From Zeus faber (Eukaryota > Chordata > Actinopteri > Zeiformes > Zeidae), in the NCBI GenBank assembly GCA_960531495.1, contig OY482850.1, positions 653,343-717,342 of the forward strand: a DNA stretch of 64,000 bases, given 5' to 3'. Of this stretch, positions 23,407 through 36,443 are shown in pieces (the stretch's first letter is position 1; every line of letters starts with the position of its first letter). The notes beneath the pieces are model-generated. The model was not told where the DNA came from. It saw only the letters and a program-made list of their open reading frames with translations, and ran no database searches. The translations under genes and the position numbers were made by a program.

Positions 23407-24380
23407 TGTGGCAGTTTCGCCACCTCACGGCACCCGAGTGGCGTTTTCAGGGCGTCAGGTGTTGCTGCTCAAGCCACCCCATATCCCCAATACCAAACTG
23501 AGACCAGAAAGAATTCCTGGCCAAAGCCAACTCCCCCCCGCCACCAAGCAGAGAACAAAAATGAAAATAAATGCTTAAAACAGACTCTGACAAAGGGTTA
23601 CTATAAAAATACAGACTGACCCAGGGTTCCTATACCTAAAATCATAACACTGGACTCTGAAAAAGGGTTCCCATACCTTATACAAACAAATGTCCAAAAG
23701 AAAATTAACAGGTCCCCTCCTAGAGGACCTGGGTTCCCCGGAGCAGCACAGTCGACCGGCCTCCTTCAACCAGGGCACCGACAGACTGCCTCCTCCTCCT
23801 TTCCGGAGCATGTGGCCTCGGGCTGCTGCGCTGGCAGGTGACGGTGTGGCTGGACTTGGCTGCTGCAGGGGCTGCTGGATGGTCCCGGTGATGGCTGCGG
23901 GGCAGAGAAGCTAGCTGGCAGCGGTTACCTACGGTGGATTCTGCGCAGCTTCTCCCCCAGTCCTCCGACGGACCTCCAGGTGCTGCTGCTGCAAGTCGGG
24001 AGACGGTTGGTGGTGGGGCCGCCTGTTGAACCGCTAATGACTCCAGGGCGTCTTCGGACGGCCCTTCTGTGTCCCTTGCCCGTGCCGGAGCCCCACATAG
24101 GGCACCACTGTGGCAGTTTCGCCACCACACACCACCTAAGTGGCGTTTTCAGGGCCCTCCGGCACAGAGACACAGACGACAGGGGGTTGTTAACATCAGT
24201 TTATTGTAGAGCGACAGCTAGGTGAAATAAGCAGAGCAGATTGAACATGCCACAACACTGGGTCCTCTCCTGAGCGTATGTGTGGATGTGGTTTTTAAAC
24301 CTGCCGCTGTTAAGCCCAACCAACGAGGGTCAGGTGTGGCTGCTCAAGCCATCCAATCAACCATAAAGTGCAAGACAGCT
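23407..24380 (-). repeat. Small LTR-like element bounded by direct repeats
   Basis: A segment starting TGTGGCAGTTTCGCCAC with a GTGGCGTTTTCAGGGC core occurs at 23407-23453 and 24109-24155. A second shared block, GTCAGGTG followed by GCTGCTCAAGCCA, occurs at about 23455 and 24330. Between them is GC-rich sequence with a run of C at 23533-23539 that on the minus strand could be a polypurine tract. This is compatible with two unequal LTRs of a short minus-strand retroelement with an internal region of about 0.6 kb and no pol. Three short repeats with an AGGGTTCC-like core lie at 23585-23680. Confidence 0.35.
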
Positions 24381-24820
24381 TTTTTTTTTCAACATGTTAG
24401 TTTATGTAATTATATGTTGTTGGTGCATTATGTCAATACAACAACTTAAAACGAGTAAACATCATCATCAACTCATATGTTAGTGTATTGTGTACAATGT
24501 ATAATACAACAACTTAAAATGAGTCAACATCAACAAAAACAAGAATAGTTAAATCATAAATTAATAACTACGACAGGATCAGGTATTCAGGTGTTCCCGA
24601 AAGAGCAGCGTCTTCAGGTGTTTAAGGTATTTTTCATAAGTCAGCAAAACATACATACAGACACAGACAAGATACAACTGTGTGTTTGCTTTTCATTGTT
24701 ATCATTTTCTTTTTTTTACCTTTGGTAGATTAAGAGTACTAATATTTCCCAGTGCCCTGTGCAAATTTAACACGGCTTGTTTAAAGAAAATATAAGACTA
24801 TTTTCATACTTTTTGGTGAG
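24381..24820. other. No gene; short direct repeat
   Basis: AT-rich. A block of about 60 bases with ACAACTTAAAA and GAGT(A/C)AACATCA cores appears twice (around 24440 and 24505). No frame is supported. Confidence 0.4.
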
Positions 24821-25984
24821 CAGTGTTAATTTTGACATCAAATAAGTTTTAGCATGGTCTTTTGACTAAAATGTGATTTAGTTTGTCATATTTTAATCAT
24901 CTGAATTGTTTTAGTCTGAATAAGTCTATCTAAATTTTAGACTAAATTTCATAAGATTTCTTATCATCCGAAAAATCTAGTGAGTTAAGTTAAAGTGTAA
25001 TGCATTATTTAAGTGTTTATCTAGAATTTCCAAACTCATTATATACTCCTGGAGGAAAGATCTGTTAACTCGGTATTATGGATTGGTATTAAGGTTTCAA
25101 CGTGCAATGCAGACACAGATTTAAATGTTGTGATATGAAACATGTTTTTATATATTAAAAAAAAAATACATATGAAACCAAGTCTCATAAAGAAACAATT
25201 ATTGGCTTCCGTTTTCACAAAAGACCAACATATTGATATGCATTGTTCATAACAACTTGCAAATGACATTCTTCATTTTTCAAGCCGAAGTGCAACTCTC
25301 AAATATTAAAAATAAAAACTGTATTGGAGCTAATGCCATTGCACATAGTACCTGAATATAAACAATTCAACAGTCCTCTGTTAATAATGAAAACAAGTAT
25401 CAAGTAATTCAAGTTAAATATATTTGGATTGTGCTATTTTCTACAGCTAGCACAGGCAATGGAAATGACAGTAACAGTTCTACTTCTTAGATTGATGAAA
25501 TTAAATATTGTAAAGGCAGCAATGCGATTAGTGCAGAAAAAACATGAATCAAGAACAATTATATGGTCTTGAATTATTTATAACATAAGTAAGAAGTGAA
25601 ACAGCATACAGTTGTAATTCTCAAATACATTAAAATAAAATGTACACAGGCTATAATGCCATTAGTGATTGAAAACTAAATTTAGAAAAAAAATACCCTG
25701 TCTCCAAATATTCAAAACATACCTATGTCTCTGGCTGTCAATAGCAGGGAATGCAACCATTGTAATTCAACATTCTCAACATTAAAATTACAACTGCTAG
25801 GCTACCATGACGTTAGTACGTGGAACTAAACATCAACTCCTCTCTCCCTCAGCATTGACAATAGAGGTTAATATCACATTTAATTACAGTCCATTAACTT
25901 ACAATGACATTATACATATTGTTACTGTAGGAAGTGCTGTCAATGACAATGAATACAAGAGTTCTAATTGTTTTGGTTCATTTT

Positions 25985-27475
25985 AAAGAAAGCACTTTGC
26001 GCCAACGTCATCCTTGCTCCATTGTGCCGGCCTCTAGTGAGGTCAACTGTGACACTGAATACACTCTCTGCAAAGGCTTTAGAAGCTGACGTAGCCAACA
26101 GGCCTAAAGCAAAAGGTGGTACTCTTTGTCAGCCAAAAGTCTGTTCCTGTGTCATCATCAGTGGTGGGTTGTGAAAGCTCTTCCTTATACTTTCTGATCT
26201 GCTGCCTCATGTTGGTTGTGGAGAGCCTCTGTCTAGGCCTTGTGCACCATTTTGAAAGAAACCTAAAGATTGGCTGCTTTGATGAGGATGGTGCTGCTTC
26301 TGGTTCCTCAATATTCTCCCCTTCTACATCATCTTCTGACTGATCCTCTTGTTGTGTGTGGCAAAGTGGATTTGATCACATACTCCTCTGCCTGCTTCAG
26401 AAGTTCCTGAATATTGTCATCAGTCACATTAACAAGGGTTTTGCAGATAGTAGGGTTGACAAAGCAGGCAGCTTCTGCAAGTGGCGAGAACCTTTCATCG
26501 GTTGGATCCAAGAGCCAGGCAAAACACTGGTTCACACGTGCTTTCATTTTCTGCGGAAGAGTGGAAAGGTCAGCAAGGGGGCTGAGCAGATTAAAAAGGG
26601 CAAGGACCACCAAGGACATGGACATGGTGTTACTCTGGAGGGTTTTAGTATGTTCCACAAAAGGCAGTAGTAGCTCATGCAATGACGCAAGATTTTGCCA
26701 CTCACTAGGGAGCCAACTGTCCCATCCCATGTAATTTGGCAGACTTTGACAGAGTCTTTCACTTTGAGGAGTTGTGTGACCATGTTGAATGTGCTTGACC
26801 AGCATGTGGGGCAGTCATTTACCACAATAAAGTCACACTGTTCCAATATCGTCTGTGTTGCAACAGAGGATTTGGAAAAGAACTTTACCACTGATCTTGC
26901 TTTATCAAGGACTCTCTTGACACATGCCTCCTTCTGCATCATGTGAACCACAAGTTGTAAGGTATGCACTACATGTGGTGTGTGGTCCATATCCATATCG
27001 ACATGATGACATGGTACCTAACAAGAGGAACACAGCTTAATAAGCATTAACTACAGAAACATTTTCTATTTTAACCCTCAAAATCTTGTTGGCGGAAATA
27101 CCTTTGCATGAAATGACAAACAGTGGATAAAAACAAAGATATACTACTTCAGCAGACAGTCCCAACATCAGTGTCATTCATGTGTTCATTGACTGTCATA
27201 TAAAATAATAATAAGATGAATAAAAATGGCTCACCACAGGTCATCATCAATTTCAGACTCAGAGTCACTTTCAATCATAGGGAAGTGTTCCTCAGAGCTG
27301 GTTCCTTCTCCTTCTGCTGTGGTGTGTTTAAATAGCCATTGTATTACTCCCATAGTCTGTTATTACTGTAAGGATTTTCTTCTTTGGTCGGTCCCACTCT
27401 TGGATACATTTGTCAACACATGCCTTGATTGACTGTGCAGTGTGCGGAAGGGCTACTTGTTCAAGGGCCAGCAAT
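25985..27475 (-). pseudogene. hAT transposase, frameshifted
   Basis: Reading from 27475 leftward: a catalytic-core segment (Thr-Val-Ile-Thr-Asp-Tyr-Gly-Ser-Asn, where Asp is the expected catalytic residue), an acidic insert rich in Ser/Glu/Asp, the His-Thr-Leu-Gln-Leu-Val-Val-His motif (about 26970), a Cys-Trp-Ser-Ser-Thr-Phe segment, a long helical domain (26805-26329), and the C-terminal dimerisation domain (about 26100-26000, with Phe-Ala-Glu-Ser-Val-Phe-Ser). A stop follows the first segment near 27330, frames shift near 26740 and another stop lies near 26078. The N-terminal zinc-finger part was not found. This enzyme cuts and reinserts hAT DNA; this copy is dead. Confidence 0.8.
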
Positions 27476-27534
27476 ATGTATTTGGTTTTATTGTTCAACA
27501 CAAAAATAGCATGAACTTAGAGCAAGGAATGAAG

Positions 27535-28190
27535 CTGGTGGCTTGTGCCTGGTGGTTTCTGGCATGCTGCAACCTGGCGGGGCCTTACAGGGCCCATGAG
27601 AGGCCGCTTGCTGTCGTGGGTGTGGGTTAGGGTGCAGGAGGCAGCTGTCAGCCTTTGTTCCCGCTGCGGGGCTTCTCAGCGGTGGGTGCCCCGGGAACTG
27701 GGGGTGATGGAGGGCCCACATATCTGACGGCCTGCTGTTGTCGGCGAGGGGTGGGGGCTGACATCCAGGTGCTTTGTGCTGAGGCGAGGTGTCAGTCTGT
27801 TGGCGCGGGACCTAGCTCCGGGCCTGTTGTCCGTGCCTGGCACCGGGGCCTACAGCAGCATCTTGTGCCTACACATGGGGGTGGGTTCTTATTTGTGCGC
27901 CTCAGGGGTGCAGAGTCTTCTCCCGGGCTCCAGGACTGGGTTAAGATCCTCGGGGCCGGCGAGGGTGTTACTCTGCCGTCTTCCGGCTCCTCTGGGGGCT
28001 AGGAGGTCTTCTGTGGCTGCAGGGCAGGGTGCTTGGGGCTCTCTTGCGGCCGCAGGGTGTCTGTACGGCCGCGGGCCTCAGGGGTGGATTCGGGGCCTTT
28101 TCCGCTGCTTTGAGGTGCTACAATATAACACCAACCTTATATTCCAGAACCAATTGGGACAAGTCCTGTCCACTCACCAAATAGTGTGGT
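27535..28190 (+). repeat. GCR copy 2
   Basis: GC-rich block collinear with 19945-20670 of copy 1, from the GCTGGTGGCTTGTGCCTGG edge to about the CCACTCACC segment. The 3' blocks found in copies 1 and 3 are absent. It lies inside the hAT element, upstream of the readable transposase, so it probably inserted after that element. Confidence 0.7.
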
Positions 28191-29420
28191 AGAAAACCGG
28201 TAGCAGTATTTTTGAGTTGGATTGTTTTTTGTTGTGTGGACTTAGAACTGTTTGATTTTGTTTTTGTGAAGTCTTTAAATATATAAATATTTTGCTTTTG
28301 CACTAAGATTTTGTGGTTGTATTGTTCTTGTTGGGTTGAGTATGTAATTCAATGAGTAGGGAGCACAATTGATTGGTGTGCATTCTTGTGTGAGGTTTGA
28401 TTTATAACCAGAAAAAGTCAGAACTAGTCTCAACCACCAGGAGAGAGACGTGGCTGGCACCCCTAACAAAATGCACGTTTCAAATTTAAAAAAAAGATAA
28501 CACAGAAAGTCAATATGTCATAATATGTCTAACATTGAGTATACTACATTTCTTCAAACCTGCATTTTTCTTTTTGTTACATGTTTGCTTCAATTTGAGG
28601 ACCGTGAAACTTCAAACGTATTATCTTTAGCATGACAATCGATCTTTTAATTGACAATCTAAGATGAGCAACTCTGGGTCATTCACTTCTTTAATCAGTA
28701 CAGGACAGCGTTGGTTTCTTTTAGCTTGTATTGTATTTCAAGTTTAGCCAAAACACACCAGCTCGGGTTAGCTGATAAAATAATGCCAGATGGCTTTGTG
28801 ATCACTCAGATAATCACATGTGTGATCACATGTGTAAATAATCAACACCACTTTGGAAATAAGAGAGAAGAAAGAAGCATGTTCACTGAAAAGGTCAATT
28901 TAAATTGTCAAAATTTTTATTTGATTTTATTAATTTCGGTTGCACAATCAGAGGGAGAGGGAGAGAAAGAGACGGCATTGACAGCTAGGTGAACTTTGCC
29001 TCCATATTGGAACTGGCAAGACTGTAAAAAAAATACAAGTAAATGGGGTAGCTGCGGGTTTTCTGGAGGAAAAGCACAAATAACATTTTCTCAAACGATT
29101 TCAATCTTTTTTTTATTCAAGGGTTTATGATCTACATGGAGTAGATTGCTCCGCCACCGCCCGCCATTGCTGTAAATTGATAATTTCCCCAGGAGTTTGA
29201 ACGTGGTGGCAGTCCAAATGAATACTGACTGTCGATCCACGCAGTTTGCAAAGGGTCTTGTTTTTCTTGACATCAAATGTGAAATTCTTCTCTTTCTCCC
29301 AAACGTTGACATTTCTTTAGAGGATATGAGACATGCAGAAAGTGTACCTCCCGACCACACATCTGATTGGATCGCTTCCCTAATCATACCTCCAAAACAT
29401 TTTTGTCTTATTATATATTA
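28191..29420. other. hAT upstream region, no confirmed gene
   Basis: AT-rich, with overlapping frames at 29091-29421 on both strands that I could not identify. Given the transposase orientation this should hold the 5' untranslated region and first exon of the hAT element. No zinc-finger motif was seen. Confidence 0.35.
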
Positions 29421-29640
29421 GTTGACAAAAGTGTCAATAGATTTCATCATAACTTGTCATCATAAATTTGTTTTTATCTAATTATCGCTCAATTTTGTCA
29501 GTGAAAATAATTTTGCTGACGAAAACGAATGTTTTACAATAAGCCTTGTTTATCATTAATATATAATTTGTTATGTATTATTTTTTATTTATTTTATTGA
29601 TTTAACCTTTATTTTATATTCTGAATCTCGTTGAGATTCA

Positions 29641-32003
29641 CAATAAAAGTAAGATGAAAAAGATGAAAAGTGAAAAAAGATAAAAGTTAAATGTCTAAAG
29701 TAAGATGAAGAAGATAAAAAGTGAAAAAGAGATAAAAGTCAAAAGTCTAAAGTAAGATGAAAAAGATAAAAAGTGAAAATTAGATAAAAGTTAAAATCCT
29801 AAAGTAAGATGAAAAAGATGAAAAGTGAAATAAAAAGAGTTACAAATGAAAGGCTTAAGAGATGAAAAATTAAGTTTGATAAGAAAAGTGGGAAAAAACA
29901 GGTCTAAAACCTGCCCAGGAGAACTAGTAAACATGCATGACGAGAGAATCTGATTAAAAAGATGATTTGTTAAAAGTTTGGCCAAAGTGAACATTTTGAT
30001 TAAATTAGAAAAGTATAAATGAGTCGATGTTAAAATATTAAGCTAAGCGCTGTTGAAGTCTTTGGGGGATCAGATGTGTTGCTGGACAGACATATCTTTT
30101 CCTTTTTTTCTTTTTGTGTGTGTGTGAGTGTGAAAGTGCCTTGGCTACAGATGTGTGAAGAGCTTTGTGTAAGTTTTGTGTATGTGTACGTGATATATAG
30201 AATATATGTGTTATTAAATAGGTATACATATGTGGTGAGCAGTTGAATAATACATAAAGAGAAACATTCCTTGGCCCTTGAGTGATAAACATATATGAGC
30301 CTGTTTACAGATTTTGTAAAGTTGATAAATATATCTGAGCCTTTCTTTAAGGACTTTTGATAAATATATATGAGCCTTTCTTTAAGGACTTTTGATAAAC
30401 ATATATGAACCTTTTTCTTTAAGGACGTTTGATAAATATATATGAGCCTTTTTTTCCAAGGACGTTTGTACATTTGATAAAGGATATGAACCTTTACAGG
30501 ACTTTATATATTCAATAACAAAATGAGCCTTCTGAAGGACTAGAGCCACAGCCTGCCTACACATACATGTACACATCCAGAAAAGAAAAGAAAATCTCCT
30601 GCTCTGAATTGGAAGTAGGATTTGTGAATTGTTTGATTAGTGTGTGGGTTTTTTCTTTTTCTTTTTATGCTTGGGGTGTGGGTGGCGATGATTTCTGAGT
30701 CCTGTCTGGTTGAAGGAGCGGATGGTCTTGTTGGGGTGAAGGGAGACGCTGGTTCTTGATGCAAGAAAAGAGGTTTTGTGTTTCGACTGCTGAGAGAAAA
30801 CAGCTTTGATTTACGATTGTGCGTAACTGCATTGAGCTGGGCTGTTCCTACGGGAGCCAAAACAGGATGTTAACTCGCTGACGACCAGTCCATACTGGAA
30901 GTCTTTGCTAAACTTAAGAGGTGGAGCAAGGGGTGGTGCTTCACACAAGAGTGGAATTTAGTTAACTCCTCCTGACAAGAGGGGCTGTGTTACTCTACTC
31001 TTTTCTCTCAGTAGTTAGAAGAAAAAATAATAAGATAAAATAAATTAAAATGGATAAATAGAATAAAAATAATAAAATAAAATAAATAGATAAATAGAAT
31101 AAAAATAACTAATTAAAGGTGATATCAGATTGATTAATATACTCTTCGGACTTTAAATGCATTGCATGATTAAAACTAACCCTGGCTTTATTTCAAGTGC
31201 GTGCTAAATAAAAAAGATGATAATGTATGTCACACTGAATTGTATTACAGTGTGTATAAGAATTTAGAGTGAGCCTAAGACACTGAACTCTTCTGTTGTT
31301 CTTTGTCTTTTTTTCTTTCTTCCTCTCTTTTACTACGCTGAATGAAAGCTGCGGCAAAGACAGAGAAGGAATGAGTCTAAACTGAATCATCCATAGGGCA
31401 GATGACATCTGGCAGATCTTCACAGACACTGAGGCTAGAGGATGACAACGTTCTGGAATCCTGAATCCATCTATACCAGTTAAAGGCCAGTACGGTTTAT
31501 CCACAAACTCTTTCAACAGACCTCACCTGCATTTACCTATATGCCTATACATTTATTTATAATATACGTGTTTAGCTTGTTTTCACATATAGGTTTGTAG
31601 TAGTTCTTTTTCATACATTGCATTTGCAAGTATTTAGTGAGAGACATGGCAACGGACTGGCTAATTAAGGCATTTGCCTAATTAATGGAGTATAATTGAT
31701 TGATTGATCACATGTGGAAAAGCTGATTTGATTTAAATACAGTTGAATTCTGAGTATGGTTTATCAATGCTGTTTTGGGAGTGAACTTTGATATTATTTT
31801 AATAATTTAACATAAATGAGTGTGATCAGATGCATCAGATGGTGAACAACTGAATTGGCTTGCACAAGTGGGAAGCGATTGGCCTCCTTTGGGGTTGAAA
31901 AATTCAGCTGTTTTTGGTTGAGTATGATTACACGGTGCTTTATTAATACATTTTAAAATGATTCAATCCGATTTACAATAAAAAAAATAAGAGGATCATT
32001 AGG
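29641..32003 (+). other. ERV-A2 leader with tandem repeats, no gene
   Basis: Same repeat arrays as ERV-A1: purine-rich units at 29641-29870 and GATAAATAT units at 30300-30540 (one more unit than ERV-A1 by eye). The region equivalent to the 64-codon frame of ERV-A3 (near 30758) has a stop after 14 codons. Confidence 0.6.
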
Positions 32004-34005
32004 ATGTCAAAAATGGATACTAAAACTACAAAAGTAATCACTCCTATTGATGTAGTGCAAAAGAATAATCCCCGTATTAAAGATACAGCAAAAATATCAG
32101 GAAAACGAGCAAGCGTTGGCCTGACATTGAACAACCATGGCCAGTTGAAGGAACTCTTAACCCGGATGTAATTAAAACAATGCAGGTGCTTGTGTCCACA
32201 TATAAAGTAAATCAAAAGAAAGGCAAGAAAGGAAAGAGAAGCATGGAGAAAAGACAAACAGAACTTGGCATTCTGCAGCCGTTCGCAAAGGAGGGACACA
32301 CATGGTTAGAAGCTGCAAAGGAAAAAAGAGAACAAAGTAGACAAGAAATAAAGAAAAATTAGAGGAAACAGAACAATTGATGGAGAAGATTACCGCACCC
32401 TTCTCAAATACAGCATCTGTAAAGAAGCCCCTGCCTTAGGAGAATGAGGTGAAGTTCACTGATGTTTATCCCCAGCTCCCAGTGATTACACAGGAAAGCA
32501 ACTATCTCTTCAAAGATGAGGATGAGCAAATAATAGAGATGGGCAAGGCTAAAACAACCATCAAGATGTATCCGAGCTCCAACAGTACCAAGAGAAGGAA
32601 CCATCTGAGGAGCAGACAATGAGTCAGAAGTCTGGAAATAGGAGAAGAGATTGGGAGTGACTCTGACGAAGTTATTGGAGGAAACGACCCAGCAGTCAGA
32701 CGGATGTTGGCTAAAGCGGAGAAAAAAGGAGCTCGACCAGTGAGGAAAATGACACCAGGAACGGACGACACGGATGAAAGTGAACAGGGTGAAAGCGATG
32801 AAGAATCGCAGAAAGAAGGTCCTTCCTGTTTTCAACCGTTAGCAGCCAGTACAGGGGAAGGAGATGACAGACGCAGGGTTTTGAGAGAGATTGAGGGGAG
32901 TATAGATGGATGCCTCGAGGACATAAGTGACTCCACCTGTCCTGAAGTTCGACAAGCATTGGAAAAACAATTACAAGAACTGCAAATAACGGAGAAGAAA
33001 CTACGGAAGAAAAAGCCTCAAAAGCCAGACATTTTGAGGTATGGTATAATTCCAAGAAAAGGAAAGAGATCTGACAAAATGTGTCCAGTGATAATTCGAG
33101 GACAAAATTTAGAATACAAGCCTTGGCAGAATACAGATATGTCTAACATACTTGAAAAGCTACCCACTCTTCAAGATGGAGCTCATCCATGGATCTCAAA
33201 GCTGGAAGAGGTTTTGGTGGGAACAAAGCCTGCCATGGGAGATATTAAAAGACTTTTGGCTAGCCTCATTGGTGTCCAATAGATCCTGCAGGCGGCAGGC
33301 CTAAACGGATAGGTGGCAACTGCGGTGTATGATCCAGAATTTTTTGCTGCAAGTAGAGGTCGGGTGTGGAGAGCGTTGAAAGATGCATTTCCAGTAAACG
33401 TACACCCGGACAACATCTTTATCGAGGCATTGGGCCCACAGGAAAATCCAAGAGCTTATGTGTCAAGAACTCATCAAGTGTGGAGAAATGCCACAGGAAA
33501 TGATCCAGATCTGAATCAAATGGAGAAATCAACTCTCCGAGCTAAAATACAGAAGGGGCTGCCTCTACAAGTGAGGACAAAATTGGCAGAAGTGGTTGGT
33601 CTTGGAAGCATGACCAAAGGTGTTTATACGGATCACATAGCGCATCAAGTGGAGATATATCGGAAAAAGGAGCATGACCAGAAGGAACAGGACCAGAAGA
33701 CTCTCAGAAAACTCAACGAAATACAGTTGGTGGACAACAAGAGGAAGGAAAAGAAACAAGCTGTAGTTATGCAGAGCCAGTCACAACCAAATCAATTACC
33801 ACAACAACCACAGCAAGGACAGATTCAGGTTCTACCACCTGTGGTCCCCACTGTCTCCTTTCCACATCCAGTTTTTGACAAACCACAAACATGGAGAGGA
33901 AGAGGTCAAAGAAATTTAGGAAGAGGAAGAGGAGGACATTTCCAACAGTCTCAAGGAGCGTGTCATAATTGTGGACAACTAGGTCATTTTGCACGTGACT
34001 GCTAG
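32004..34005 (+). pseudogene. ERV-A2 gag with capsid
   Basis: The gag ATG is at 32004. A one-base loss near 32106 shifts the N-terminal part, which continues in 32180-32362. The 32704-33282 frame holds an acidic/basic linker and the capsid N-terminus. Stops at 33280 and 33310 separate it from 33313-34005, which holds the rest of capsid, a charged Lys/Glu/Gln segment, a Pro/Gln-rich stretch and the CX2CX4HX4C knuckle. The frame ends in TAG right after the last Cys, where ERV-A1 has TAC and reads on. Capsid forms the core shell. It shows what is deleted in ERV-A1 and ERV-A3. Confidence 0.85.
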
Positions 34006-34105
34006 AGGTTCAGAGGAGGCTTCAGAGGATCTTGCTATCTGGATGAGTGAAGATCAGAAGTTCAGGAAAATCATGATTTCCGCTCAAGGACAAGGATAAC
34101 CACAA

Positions 34106-35159
34106 GTGATACAGATGACACATGAGTCAATGTTCAGCACTAAATTTGACTCAGACAGCATGAGAGAGGAGATGCTGCAACAAATTCCAGAATGTTTGTG
34201 GTCACGACATAGTATTGACATCGGACTTGTGAAGTCAGCCCAACCGGTGAGAGTTGAACTGAGACCAGGAACCAAACCTCCTTGGAAAAACCAATACCCA
34301 CTAAAGGAGGAGGCAATCAAAGGGATTGAACCACAAATTGAAGGACTGTTAAAAGCAGGTGTAGTGGAAATATGTTTGGATCCTCAGAGCAATACGCCTA
34401 TATTGCCTTTAAAGAAACCAGATGAGTCCTATCGCTTGGTACATGATTTAAGAGCGATAAATTAAGTGGTGCAGGATTTTCCAGCAGATGTACCAGATCC
34501 ACATACCTTGTTAGCCCAAATTCCTCCAGAGGCTACACACTTCACAGTGTTGGATTTGTGTGGAGGATTTTTCAGTGTTCCACTGAGCGAAGAAAGTCAA
34601 GGGTTGTTTGGATTCACATACAAAGGACAAACCTTCAAGTACAAGAGGCTTCCTCAAGGATTCAAACATAGCCCTCACATTTTCAATAAAGTGTTGCAGG
34701 TTGACTTGGCTGGGATTGATCAGATCTTGAAAAGTACTGTCATTCAGTATGTGGACCACATCGTCATCTGTTCACCAGGTAAGGAAACGTGCCATGAGGA
34801 CTCAATCAAACTGTTACAGCTATTGGCAGACAAAGGACACAAGGCGTCTCTGAAGAAGCTACAGTATTGTCAAGAAAAAGTCGTTTATTTGGGTCAAACA
34901 ATAACCCATGGACACAGACGCATCTCAGAGTCATTTGGAAGCCATTCGAACGGCACCAAAGCCTAGAACAGTCAGAGAGATGATGACATTTCTTGGCATT
35001 GTGGGATATTCGTCAGCCTGGGTAGAAGATTATGCCTGCCTAACAGGGTCTTTGAGAGCCATGATAAAAGAGACTGGGAATGCTCATCTCCATTATAACC
35101 TCACCTGGACACAGGAGGGTCTTATGGCATTTGAAACGATCAAACAGAGGCCACAATAA
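34106..35159 (+). pseudogene. ERV-A2 reverse transcriptase, active site altered
   Basis: Three pieces: 34106-34465 (fingers, ending in TAA), 34466-34966 (palm) and 34908-35159 (thumb), with a frame change near 34920 as in ERV-A1. It gives the uninterrupted version of the site where the LINE entered ERV-A1. The polymerase motif reads Tyr-Val-Asp-His: the second catalytic Asp is replaced by His (codon CAC at about 34756). The enzyme would be inactive even without the stops. Confidence 0.9.
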
Positions 35160-36040
35160 GCTCCAGCACTACCGCTGCAAGACTTTTTGCTGTATGTGGC
35201 TACGTCCACTGGAGGCAAATATGCATGTGCAGTTCTTTGTCAGCCCACAGGTACAGGGACAAGCTCTCAACCTGTCGTATTATTCGACTGCCTATTCAGA
35301 AGTAGAAACGGGGCTACCACGGTGCTACAGAGCAATGGTGGGAGTTTATCTAATGTATGAGAAAGCATCATCGGTAACTATGGGTTACCCAGTGACAATT
35401 CTTACCCATCACAGTCTCAGAAATCTTTTGAATTTTGGTAAATGTACATTGACTATGTCTAGGCTAAGAGACTATCATGGGCTCTTAGAGCAGGACGATG
35501 TCACCTTAGTAAGGTGCGTCACTGTAAATCCAGCTGAGAATTTACCAACACCAGAGGATGGAGAGCCACATGATTGTGTTCAGGAGTAGAGAGATATGCA
35601 AAGCTCAGATCAGACTTGCAAGCTCTCCCACTGCATGTGTCAGATGTGGAGTATTGGACTGATGGGTCCTGTTATCGAATAGGAGACACATTGAGTGCTG
35701 GTTATGCAGTAGTCAAAGCCTAGGGAACTGAATTTATCGTTGAGAAAGCAGAAGTAATACCACAACCTGCTTCTGCACAGCTTGCTGAGCTTGTGGGCCT
35801 GACTGAAGCTTGTCTATTGGCCGAAGGCAAGCGAGTGACAATATATATAGATTCTGCATATGCACATAATGTGTGTCATCTATTTGGATCAGTGTGGAAA
35901 AATCGAGGATTTAAGAAAACCGATGGTTCTCCGATACAGCATCATGCCCAGATAATGAAATTGTTGCATGCAATGATGAAACCAAAGGAAATAAATGTAA
36001 CTAAGTGTGCAGCACACAAAATGGACACGTCAAGGAGGTC
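35160..36040 (+). pseudogene. ERV-A2 RT connection and RNase H, C-terminus deleted
   Basis: Connection frames lie at 35080-35589, and RNase H between about 35643 and 36040. The Thr-Asp-Gly-Ser, Ala-Glu-Leu-Val-Gly, Ile-Asp-Ser-Ala and Cys-Ala-Ala-His blocks are readable, with a TAG at about 35722. At 36034 the sequence jumps to the region 5' of the 3' LTR (equivalent to 14518 in ERV-A1), with a few bases (AGG) shared at the junction. No integrase is present. Confidence 0.85.
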
Positions 36041-36443
36041 CACTGGAAGGTCCGATGGGTCGACCAGCAAATTTTTTGATTTATTTCTGAGGTTCTAAAT
36101 GTATGCATTTATATGTAACATCCCATACAGTTTTCTAAACCCTTCATCTTTTTCTGTTAATTGATTTGGAGTACCATAGGTGGTTGCCTGGGGCAGAGGG
36201 ACCATGAGAGAATTTTCCTGTCTTGTTCGATTGATGGATGTACTAAAAAAGGAAGCTGCCGGATGGGTTTTTCGCTCTCACACTCCACATATGTACTGTA
36301 CTGCTACGACTAAGCATGGTCAGAAGGGTATATTATTACCAAATGTGTTTGTTTTTAGGTGATTTCTATTAAGCCAATTAACATTGTATGTTCAATTACA
36401 ATTCTCTCTGTCGAGACTTTGTATTGTCTCAAAGGGGGGAATA
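36041..36443 (+). other. ERV-A2 region before the 3' LTR
   Basis: Equivalent to ERV-A1 14520-14938. No env. It ends in the polypurine tract AAAGGGGGGAATA. Confidence 0.7.

Larger units (their letters stand above)
24821..29535 (-). mobile_element. Decayed hAT transposon, split by GCR copy 2
   Basis: The left end starts CAGTGTTAATTTTG, a typical hAT-like terminus, and is followed by repeated GACTAAAAT-type subterminal motifs. The right side (29420-29530) has matching subterminal sequence (GTCAGTGAAAATAATTTTG), but the extreme end is missing. A hAT transposase lies on the minus strand inside. GCR copy 2 (27535-28190) interrupts the upstream part of that gene. Degenerate repeats of roughly 100-200 bases fill 25290-25950 between the transposase end and the left terminus. 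No 8-bp duplication can be shown because one end is lost. Confidence 0.6.

Noticed and set aside
29091..29421. Overlapping frames on both strands as a host exon
   Set aside because: No similarity or splice sites could be recognised. The place inside the hAT element makes an untranslated or first-exon piece of that element more likely.
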